A DNA stretch of 5,280 bases from an uncultured Lachnospiraceae bacterium. Its GTDB lineage: Bacteria > Bacillota > Clostridia > Lachnospirales > Lachnospiraceae. The translations under genes were made by a program, and so were the position numbers. This document shows positions 1-5,280 of this stretch, one piece after another. Location of the stretch: positions 1 to 5,280 of the forward strand of contig CAJUPF010000121.1 in the NCBI GenBank assembly GCA_910588565.1. Direction: 5' to 3'. The notes beneath the pieces are model-generated. The model searched no databases and was not told where the DNA came from. It saw nothing but the letters and a program-made list of their open reading frames with translations. Position 1 is the stretch's first letter. The number at the start of each line of letters is the position of its first letter.

Positions 1-19
1 CAGCATAACATGATGCGCA

Positions 20-70
20 CAGCCGCATAAGGAAGTATGCCGCTTTGCGGCTGCGGCATTTGTGATACTT
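20..70. repeat. GC-rich cluster of overlapping inverted repeats
   Basis: Several complementary segments are packed together here. CAGCCGCA (20-27) is the exact complement of TGCGGCTG (46-53). GCCGC (39-43) can fold on GCGGC (47-51) over a TTT loop, and ATGCCGC (37-43) can instead pair with GCGGCAT (53-59). AAGTAT (33-38) matches ATACTT (65-70). TGCGGC is repeated in tandem at 46-57. Some of these pairings exclude each other, while 22-27 with 52-57 nests neatly around 39-43 with 47-51. No T-run follows, so it is not a convincing intrinsic terminator. It may be a structured leader, the end of an upstream transcript, or part of a dispersed repeat; the sequence alone does not decide. Confidence 0.5.
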
Positions 71-98
71 ATGGCAGATTTCATAGGCTGTGAGTATA
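62..98 (+). repeat. Imperfect palindrome / stem-loop, copy 1
   Basis: This 37-base element matches the element at 1631-1667 at 31 of 37 positions. As + strand RNA, 65-75 pairs with 87-97 in an 11-pair stem that includes three G-U pairs (70-92, 72-90, 73-89). The loop region AGATTTCATAG is almost the same as in copy 2. It lies about 165 bases upstream of the binding-protein start. Its 5' arm includes ATACTT, which could alternatively pair with AAGTAT at 33-38. It could be a leader RNA structure, a 3' element of an upstream gene, or a dispersed palindromic repeat. I do not recognise it as a named family. Confidence 0.65.
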
Positions 99-202
99 AA
101 AATAATACAAAAAGGTAAAATACATCCAAGAAATCCTCCGTAATCTGAAGAGAGGCCATTAGAGAAGGTCATATTTTTTATGAAAATAGAAAAATGGCCG
201 TA

Positions 203-231
203 TTAAAGAAAGATAGAAATCAAGGTAAAAT
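203..231 (+). promoter_or_regulatory. Weak candidate promoter for the operon
   Basis: TAAAAT at 226-231 matches the -10 consensus at five of six positions. It sits 17 bases after TTAAAG (203-208), which matches the -35 consensus at only three of six. Transcription would begin near 237, leaving a leader of about 25 bases before the ATG at 263. In such A/T-rich sequence similar matches arise by chance: TTATGA (178-183) with TATTAA (201-206) is a comparable alternative. Confidence 0.2.
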
Positions 232-250
232 GGATTCACAAAAAAAGATT

Positions 251-257
251 GGAGGAG
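251..257 (+). promoter_or_regulatory. Ribosome binding site deciding the start at 263
   Basis: GGAGGAG lies five bases before the ATG at 263. The in-frame ATG codons further upstream (194 and 230) have no comparable site. Starting at 263 also places a positively charged segment and hydrophobic stretch directly at the N-terminus, as a lipoprotein signal peptide requires. Confidence 0.85.
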
Positions 258-262
258 AAAAA

Positions 263-1594
263 ATGAAACGAAATTACACAAGAGCTGCGGCTTCAATTCT
301 TGCGGCGGCAATAGCGATGTCACTTATGGGATGCGCGGGAGGCGGTAAAGAGACAAAGGATGCTGTCGAAGGTGGTGCGAATCAAAAAGAGCCTGTTGAA
401 ATTTCTTACGCAACGTTTATGGTCGGTTCACATGCATCGGCACAAGCGGAGACAGAAGTTATTGAAGAGTTTAACCGTATTCACGAAGGTGAAATTAAAG
501 TTGTGGTTGAGGAACTGCCTTCTGACGATGCGTTTGTAGACAAGATGAAAACACTGGCTTCATCTAAAAATCTTCCGGATGTAATTATTGGGAAAAATGG
601 TATCCGTGAGCTTGCGATTGAGAACGGACAGGCAGTTGATTTAAAGCCATATCTGGAGGAAGACAGCGAGTGGATGAAATATGTCGGCGAGTCGGCAATG
701 AACTACAATACGGAAGAAGACGGATCTGTTTATTCTATTGCTAACCAGAGACAGGTAATTGGATATTTTTACAACAAAGATATGTTCAAGGAAGCAAACA
801 TTACGCCGGCTAAAACCTGGGATGAGTGGATGGAGAACAACAAGAAATTAAAAGACGCCGGGATTACGCCGCTTGCGCTTATGACAGGTGAAAATTCATG
901 GACGACTAATTTGTGGCTGGCAGCTATTATTGGAACAGACGGTGAAGAAGGAAATGAATTCATGAACACCAGATATCCAGATACATATAATACAGATTCA
1001 GTTATAAAAGCAGCTGAAATGATGCAGACCTGTTTAAAAGAGTATACAACTTCTGACGCGGTTGGCGCGATTTATGCAAACGCGGCAAATAACTTTGAGC
1101 AGGGAAACACAGCAATGATCGCAAATGGTCCCTGGATGTGCCCTGATTTTGCGGATACTTCTAAAGCAATGGAAGGATTTGAGGATAAAGTTGGCGTGGC
1201 ATTATATCCAGAAGACGGCCTGATCACGCAGTTTGAAGTGGGTTACGTTCTCTGTACCAATGGAAAATCTGAAGAAGAGCAGGCAGCGGCTCTGGAATTC
1301 CTCAAATTTAAGACAAATGCTTATGCACAGGGTGTATTCCTTGAGAAAGCAGGAGCCCTTCCGCTTACAGATAATGTAGAAATTTCAGACGAGTATAAAG
1401 CTGCAAATCCAGTTGTGGCAGAACTTCTTGAAATTAGTGAAAACGCCAAATATGAATGCGGAGCGCTTGATAACAACGCCTATGAAAGCGTTGTGGGAGA
1501 GACTGGCATTAGATATCCAGAGCTGGCCTATGACGAGATTACACCGGAAGAGTTTGCGGATTACTTAACAAATGCGGCGGAGCAGAATAAGTAA
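263..1594 (+). CDS. Sugar ABC transporter substrate-binding lipoprotein
   Basis: This is a 443-residue extracytoplasmic solute-binding protein of the carbohydrate family (SBP_bac_1 type, CUT1 transporters), about the usual length. Residues 1-24 form a lipoprotein signal: basic MKRNYTR, a hydrophobic Ala-rich core, then the lipobox LMGC with Cys24 as the lipidated residue. A Gly/Lys/Glu-rich linker follows to about residue 44. Family hallmarks are YFYNKDMF (168-175) followed by TWDEW and the segment around AGITPLAL (199-206), and FEQGNTAMIANGPW (278-291). It should capture a sugar at the outer face of the membrane and hand it to the two permeases downstream. The ligand cannot be read from sequence; the GH65 enzyme in the same operon suggests a short alpha-glucoside. 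The 110-base gap before the first permease is long for this operon and contains a stem-loop. The start is set by the ribosome binding site at 251-257. Confidence 0.93.
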   Translation: MKRNYTRAAASILAAAIAMSLMGCAGGGKETKDAVEGGANQKEPVEISYATFMVGSHASAQAETEVIEEFNRIHEGEIKVVVEELPSDDAFVDKMKTLASSKNLPDVIIGKNGIRELAIENGQAVDLKPYLEEDSEWMKYVGESAMNYNTEEDGSVYSIANQRQVIGYFYNKDMFKEANITPAKTWDEWMENNKKLKDAGITPLALMTGENSWTTNLWLAAIIGTDGEEGNEFMNTRYPDTYNTDSVIKAAEMMQTCLKEYTTSDAVGAIYANAANNFEQGNTAMIANGPWMCPDFADTSKAMEGFEDKVGVALYPEDGLITQFEVGYVLCTNGKSEEEQAAALEFLKFKTNAYAQGVFLEKAGALPLTDNVEISDEYKAANPVVAELLEISENAKYECGALDNNAYESVVGETGIRYPELAYDEITPEEFADYLTNAAEQNK

Positions 1595-1630
1595 TCTAAA
1601 TAGATAAAACGTAATAATATAACACATGGC

Positions 1631-1667
1631 GCGATACTCACGGCAGATTTCATCGGTCGTGAGTATA
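1631..1667 (+). repeat. Near-perfect palindrome / stem-loop, copy 2
   Basis: It lies between the binding-protein stop and the first permease. ATACTCACG (1634-1642) is exactly complementary to CGTGAGTAT (1658-1666). The stem extends inward by G1643-U1657 and C1644-G1656, and after one A-G mismatch by three more pairs (1646-1648 with 1652-1654) around a TTC loop. The 37-base element matches 62-98 at 31 positions. The bases that follow (TATTTCTAAAAAC) are only weakly T-rich, so strong termination is unlikely. A role in stabilising the binding-protein mRNA or lowering permease expression is plausible by analogy with the palindromes between malE and malF in E. coli. A dispersed repeat with no operon-specific job is the main alternative. 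Confidence 0.75.
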
Positions 1668-1704
1668 TTTCTAAAAACAGTAATCGCAGTTATAGGAGGA
1701 GATT

Positions 1705-2574
1705 ATGAAAAAAAATACAAAATGGATTGTTCTGTTTCTTCTGCCTGGAGTGGCGTTATTTTCCTTTATTTTCCTGAGTTCACTGATAACGCTTTTTACT
1801 ACTTCGTTTACAGACTGGGCTGTAGGTAAGGACATGACGTTTGCTGGCCTGAAAAACTATATTTATCTATTTACGAAAGATGAAGACTTTATTCAGAGCA
1901 TAAAAAACACGGCTGTATGGATTCTGCTCCAGTCCGTAGTCCATGTATTTATTGGAGTTGTAGTAGCATTGCTGATTTCGCGGAAAAAATGGTATTCGAA
2001 TCCAATGCGCACCATTTTCTTTGTACCTAATATTATTTCAAGTGCGGCTCTTGGAATTTTGTTCCTCTGCATCATGAATCCACAGTTTGGCTTTGTCAAT
2101 AATGTAATAACAAAACTTACTGGATCTCCATATACACATAACTGGTTTATGGATCCGAGAACTGCCTTTTTGACCGTTACCCTGACCTGGCTGCCGTATG
2201 CGGGACTTGTAACAGTACTCGTATTAGCAGAAATGTCATCTGTTTCAGAAGATATTTATGAGGCGGCCATGATTGACGGTGCAACAAAGCTGCAGACTGA
2301 CATATATATTGTACTTCCTTTAATGAGAAATATTATTGGGACGTCTACTGTTCTGGCAGCGACAAGTATGCTTCAGAAGCTGGATATCATCATGATGACA
2401 ACAAGCGGCGGCCCGGGAAATAAAACGATGAACATGCCAATGTATCTTTACAAAACAGTATTTACGAATAACAATTACAGTTTGGCGAATGCCCAGGGAG
2501 TGCTTCTGATTCTGATGGGGGCAGTAGTCATGATATGCATCCGCAAACTTTACAAGATGGATGAGGAGGATTAG
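1705..2574 (+). CDS. Sugar ABC transporter permease, MalF-like
   Basis: This 289-residue integral membrane protein is one half of the CUT1 import channel and belongs to the binding-protein-dependent transport inner-membrane family (BPD_transp_1). About six hydrophobic segments are visible, near residues 7-30, 69-92, 104-125, 155-176, 208-228 and 262-280. The EAA loop that contacts the ATPase is clear: EAAMIDGA at 186-193, followed by IVLP at 202-205. TSGGPGNKT (233-241) is typical of MalF/UgpA-like subunits. There is no large periplasmic insertion as in E. coli MalF, which fits the short Gram-positive type. AGGAGG at 1694-1699 lies five bases before the ATG. The second permease begins 3 bases after the stop, so the two are probably translationally coupled. 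No ATPase gene accompanies them in the window. Confidence 0.93.
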   Translation: MKKNTKWIVLFLLPGVALFSFIFLSSLITLFTTSFTDWAVGKDMTFAGLKNYIYLFTKDEDFIQSIKNTAVWILLQSVVHVFIGVVVALLISRKKWYSNPMRTIFFVPNIISSAALGILFLCIMNPQFGFVNNVITKLTGSPYTHNWFMDPRTAFLTVTLTWLPYAGLVTVLVLAEMSSVSEDIYEAAMIDGATKLQTDIYIVLPLMRNIIGTSTVLAATSMLQKLDIIMMTTSGGPGNKTMNMPMYLYKTVFTNNNYSLANAQGVLLILMGAVVMICIRKLYKMDEED

Positions 2575-2577
2575 AGC

Positions 2578-3402
2578 ATGAAGAAAATTTTTGGCAAGGC
2601 TTCAACGGCAGTTTTCCTTATTGTGATAGCGTGTATTTCGCTGGTGCCAATCATCTGGGTGGTTACTTCTTCCCTCAAAAGCAACAGCGAAATTCTATCT
2701 GCGATGTCAGGCTTTCCAACCGGTATGCACACGGACAACTATGTGAACGCATTCAAACTGGCGCCAATTACAATTTTTTATAAAAACAGTATCTTTGTGG
2801 CAATTGTTTCAACAATTTTAAATCTTATCGTCTGCACTATGGCGGCGTATGTAGTTGTAAGATGCAGGTTTAAAGTAAAACCGCTGATCACCATGTTATT
2901 TTCTCTGGGTCTGGTTATTCCGGGAGCGGCATTGATTCAGCCGTTATATACGAACTTTACAGCAACCAGTCTGTACAATACATTGACAGGATTAATTCTT
3001 GTACATACGGCGCTTGGTATGCCGACTACGTTTTATGTCATGGTCAGTTATATAAAGACAATCCCGTATTCACTTGAAGAAGCAGCTTATGTTGATGGAT
3101 GCGGATTCCTCAGAACATTTGTACAGATTGTTCTTCCGATTACAAGGCCTGCGTTTGCAACAGCGGGCGTGATTCAGTTCCTGCTGTCATGGAATGAGTT
3201 CCAGTTTGCATTGACGCTTACAGGGCAGACAGAGAAGCGGACATTGCCAATCGCTCTATATTATTTCAAGAGTGCATTTGCCAGTGATTATGGCGCAATG
3301 TTTGCTGCAACAATTGTAGTAATTGCCCCGACTATTATAATCTTTATCATTATGCAGAAACAGGTTATCGCAGGACTGGCAGCAGGCTCTGTAAAAGGAT
3401 AG
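2578..3402 (+). CDS. Sugar ABC transporter permease, MalG-like
   Basis: This 274-residue membrane protein is the second channel subunit and partners the preceding permease. Hydrophobic segments are visible near residues 10-31, 68-93, 103-125, 137-158, 190-210 and 238-260. The EAA loop reads EEAAYVDGCG (167-176) followed by IVLP (184-187). SWNEFQFAL (204-212) and the C-terminal GLAAGSVKG (266-274) are characteristic of MalG/CUT1 permeases. Its ribosome binding site AGGAGG (2564-2569) lies inside the last codons of the upstream permease, eight bases before the ATG, supporting coupled synthesis of equal amounts. The full expected length is present with no sign of damage. Confidence 0.94.
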   Translation: MKKIFGKASTAVFLIVIACISLVPIIWVVTSSLKSNSEILSAMSGFPTGMHTDNYVNAFKLAPITIFYKNSIFVAIVSTILNLIVCTMAAYVVVRCRFKVKPLITMLFSLGLVIPGAALIQPLYTNFTATSLYNTLTGLILVHTALGMPTTFYVMVSYIKTIPYSLEEAAYVDGCGFLRTFVQIVLPITRPAFATAGVIQFLLSWNEFQFALTLTGQTEKRTLPIALYYFKSAFASDYGAMFAATIVVIAPTIIIFIIMQKQVIAGLAAGSVKG

Positions 3403-3403
3403 G

Positions 3404-3413
3404 CGCCGCGGCG
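3404..3413. repeat. GC-only 10-base palindrome after the permease
   Basis: CGCCGCGGCG is a perfect palindrome made only of G and C, starting two bases after the permease stop. The rest of the 36-base gap is A/T- and purine-rich. With no loop it would make at most a tiny hairpin, and no T-run follows, so it is not a terminator. It may be chance or a small protein- or ribosome-related site. Confidence 0.25.
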
Positions 3414-3438
3414 AAATGTGAAAGGAAAGGATATAGTT

Positions 3439-5280
3439 ATGAGGAGATTAGATGCAGAGTGGAACCTGATAGAGCAATCCTGTGATTCAGAGCTGGGCAG
3501 GCACTACGAGGGCCTGTTTACACAGGGAAACGGTTATATTCATGTAAGGGGCTCTTATGAGGAAGGATTAATTGATTCCAGGCAGGACAGAGAATATGAC
3601 AGAAAGCCTGCAAATGTGACCCTGGAACAGCATGAGAAGGAGAAGACGAAGTGGGGGACATATATTCCCGGCGTTGTTGGAAAACATCCGCTGCTCATGA
3701 CAGAAATGATTAATCTGCCATACATTTTTGAATTGAAATTTATGATAAACGGGCAGTGGCTTGATATGGATGAAAGTAATATTGCAAATTATACCAGATG
3801 GTTAAGCCTGAAGGATGGGGTACTGTACCGGGAAATAGAATATGTGGAAGGCGATGCGGTACGGCTTGCATTTCGGTATTCCCGGTTCGTAAGCAAAAGC
3901 AGTAAGCATATAGCGATTCAGCGCGTTGAGGTAAAATGTCTGGCCGGGAAAGCCTCCATCGAAACAGAAGCAGGCATAAATTCCGGCGTCAGGACGAATG
4001 GATTTGAGCATTATCTGGAAAGGAAGCTGGAGGCAGATGCAGATAAGGCTTATGCGGAGATTAAAACAAATGGCGGAAATACAGTTAGTATGCTGTCATG
4101 CCTTTCTATGGCTGCGCCGGATGAGGAAGAGGAAAACTGTACATTCAAAGGCGTTGCGGATGCAGGCCGTGCTTATCAGAAAAGAACTGTAAATATTGCC
4201 TGTGGGCAGACGGTTGTGGTGGAAAAGCGAATTGCTTTTACAACGGACAGAGATTTAAATGAAACAGGAACACCTGCAGCAAGAGCAAAGGAGTATCTGG
4301 AAGAGGCCTGTGAAAAGTCATATGAGCGTTTATTTATGGAGCATGAGGCAGTGTGGAACAGAGAGTGGCAGGCGGCGGATATTAAAATAGAAGGTAATGA
4401 AACTGTCCAGCTGGCATCCCGCATGTCTGTCTACCAGTTAATTCGCTGTAAACCGGCAGACGATTATCGAATTGCAATTTGTGCTAAAGGATATGCAGGA
4501 GAAGCATATTTTGGGAGATATTTTTGGGATACAGAGATAAGCATGCTGCCGTTCTTTCTGCACACGGATGCAGAAGCGGCGAAAAACCTGATCCGCTTCC
4601 GCTACGAGACACTGGATGGAGCCAGAAGAAATGCTGCAAATTACGGATATACAGGAGCCAGATATGCATGGGAATCATCCGTAGGCGGAGATGAAGAATG
4701 TGCGAACTGGCAGTACGCAGATCATGAGATTCATGTGACGGCAGATGTGGTATATGCAATTATGCATTATGTAAAAGCGACAGGAGATCTTGGCTTTTTA
4801 AAAGATTTTGGAGCGGAGATCATGGCAGAGACCGCCAGATACTGGTGTCAGCGTGTGGACTGGAGCAATGACGGCAGCTGCCATCTGCTGGGAGTTATGG
4901 GACCGGACGAATACCTGCCAATGACTCAGGATAATACTTACACCAACAATATGGTGCGGTATAGTTTAAAAGAAACACTGCATACCCTGGAGTGGATGAA
5001 AGAAAGCTATAACGAATGCTATCATGCATTCGTTAACAAGATTTCCCTGGAGGATTCGGAAATAGCAGAATTTGCAAAAGTGGCGGAAGCTCTGGTAAAA
5101 GGTTATGACGAAAAATCAGAGGTAATTTTACAGTCACAAGATTTTCTATCTTACGCGGATATTGATTTTGATGAGATATGGACGGATCGGAGCAAGTATT
5201 TTGGACAGCATATTTCCCAGGAAAAGAGAACTTATAAAACTATTTATATGAGGGATACGAAAATGTTAAGAGAAAGAAGT
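3439..5280 (+). CDS. GH65 alpha-glucoside phosphorylase-type enzyme, 3' end cut
   Basis: The first 614 codons are visible and still open at the right edge; family members usually have about 750-790 residues, so some 80% is present. GH65 enzymes mostly split alpha-glucobiosides with phosphate, giving beta-glucose 1-phosphate and a sugar, in the cytoplasm; no signal peptide is seen here. The N-terminal beta-sandwich domain opens with QGNGYIHVRGSYEEG (29-43) and continues with INLPYIFELK. The (alpha/alpha)6 barrel carries FWDTE (362-366), GARYAWES (406-413), DHEIHVTAD and GVMGPDEY (485-492). Glu491 matches the family's general acid (Glu487 in Lactobacillus brevis maltose phosphorylase). FWDTE rather than the YWDTE I recall from maltose phosphorylases argues weakly against maltose; kojibiose, nigerose, trehalose or a glucosyl-rhamnose/glycerol substrate remain possible. 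The phosphate-binding loop is beyond the window, so hydrolase activity is not excluded. AGGAAAGG (3423-3430) lies eight bases before the ATG. It is 36 bases after the permease, presumably in the same operon. Confidence 0.9.
   Translation, partial: MRRLDAEWNLIEQSCDSELGRHYEGLFTQGNGYIHVRGSYEEGLIDSRQDREYDRKPANVTLEQHEKEKTKWGTYIPGVVGKHPLLMTEMINLPYIFELKFMINGQWLDMDESNIANYTRWLSLKDGVLYREIEYVEGDAVRLAFRYSRFVSKSSKHIAIQRVEVKCLAGKASIETEAGINSGVRTNGFEHYLERKLEADADKAYAEIKTNGGNTVSMLSCLSMAAPDEEEENCTFKGVADAGRAYQKRTVNIACGQTVVVEKRIAFTTDRDLNETGTPAARAKEYLEEACEKSYERLFMEHEAVWNREWQAADIKIEGNETVQLASRMSVYQLIRCKPADDYRIAICAKGYAGEAYFGRYFWDTEISMLPFFLHTDAEAAKNLIRFRYETLDGARRNAANYGYTGARYAWESSVGGDEECANWQYADHEIHVTADVVYAIMHYVKATGDLGFLKDFGAEIMAETARYWCQRVDWSNDGSCHLLGVMGPDEYLPMTQDNTYTNNMVRYSLKETLHTLEWMKESYNECYHAFVNKISLEDSEIAEFAKVAEALVKGYDEKSEVILQSQDFLSYADIDFDEIWTDRSKYFGQHISQEKRTYKTIYMRDTKMLRERS

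Larger units (their letters stand above)
99..262 (+). promoter_or_regulatory. A/T-rich upstream region with inverted repeat
   Basis: This non-coding stretch precedes the binding-protein gene and presumably carries the operon's promoter and control sites. GGCCATT at 154-160 is exactly complementary to AATGGCC at 193-199. Between them sits TCATA (169-173), five T bases, and TATGA (179-183), a second symmetric site. This could be a regulator-binding site or an RNA hairpin. No textbook sigma-A promoter pair stands out, and I saw no clear catabolite-repression (cre) site. The decamer AAGGTAAAAT occurs at both 112-121 and 222-231. The assignment as a control region is inference from position. Confidence 0.4.

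Noticed and set aside
1..30. Tail of an upstream gene ending at TAA 28-30 (nine open codons)
   Set aside because: Nine codons carry no recognisable sequence, and such a short open stretch is expected by chance.
1..59. Minus-strand coding start at 59 reading off the left edge (19 codons)
   Set aside because: There is no ribosome binding site on that strand, and the sequence is explained by the GC-rich inverted repeats.
37..59. Intrinsic terminator of an upstream gene
   Set aside because: The hairpin is GC-rich, but no T-run follows it (ATTTGTGATAC comes next).
112..231. Repeated decamer AAGGTAAAAT at 112-121 and 222-231 as regulator sites
   Set aside because: It is A/T-rich and low in complexity, lacks symmetry, and two copies in 120 bases are weak evidence.
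194..262. N-terminal extension of the binding protein by 23 codons from the ATG at 194
   Set aside because: No ribosome binding site precedes 194. The extension is charged and would bury the lipoprotein signal peptide, whereas 263 has GGAGGAG at ideal spacing.
1626..1829. Small + strand open frame spanning the gap and the start of the first permease
   Set aside because: It overlaps the permease in another frame, has no ribosome binding site, and covers the palindrome.
4176..4759. Minus-strand open frames opposite the GH65 gene
   Set aside because: They lie wholly inside the GH65 coding region, whose motifs are unambiguous; they resemble no family and have no upstream signals.

Overview
The window looks like a carbohydrate-uptake operon from a Gram-positive Clostridia genome, probably Lachnospiraceae-like. 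The taxonomic call is inference. It rests on strong AGGAGG-type ribosome binding sites, an A/T-leaning sequence, a lipobox-anchored binding protein, and the lack of a dedicated ATPase beside the permeases. All genes are on the + strand.

Layout: bases 1-262 hold no supportable gene. They contain a GC-rich cluster of competing inverted repeats (about 20-70), a 37-base imperfect palindrome (62-98), a longer-range inverted repeat (154-199) and a ribosome binding site (251-257). Next comes a sugar-binding lipoprotein (263-1594). A 110-base gap follows, carrying a second copy of the same palindrome (1631-1667). Two CUT1-type permeases come next (1705-2574 and 2578-3402), separated by only 3 bases. 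After a 36-base gap, a glycoside hydrolase family 65 (GH65) enzyme starts at 3439 and is still open at the right edge (614 codons visible).

How they work together (inference from family knowledge): the lipoprotein captures a small oligosaccharide or glycoside outside the membrane and the two permeases import it intact. The GH65 enzyme, which has no signal peptide, then cleaves an alpha-glucosyl bond in the cytoplasm. Most bacterial GH65 members are phosphorylases that release beta-glucose 1-phosphate. The arrangement resembles the E. coli ycj cluster (binding protein, two permeases, GH65 kojibiose phosphorylase). The actual disaccharide cannot be read from this window, and the C-terminal part that would separate a phosphorylase from a hydrolase lies beyond the edge. 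The import ATPase is also absent; a shared MsmX-type ATPase elsewhere is the usual solution in such bacteria.

The protein-coding content is a recognisable system. The least explained signal is the non-coding one: two related stem-loops flank the binding-protein gene, and their stem differences all keep base pairing in + strand RNA.
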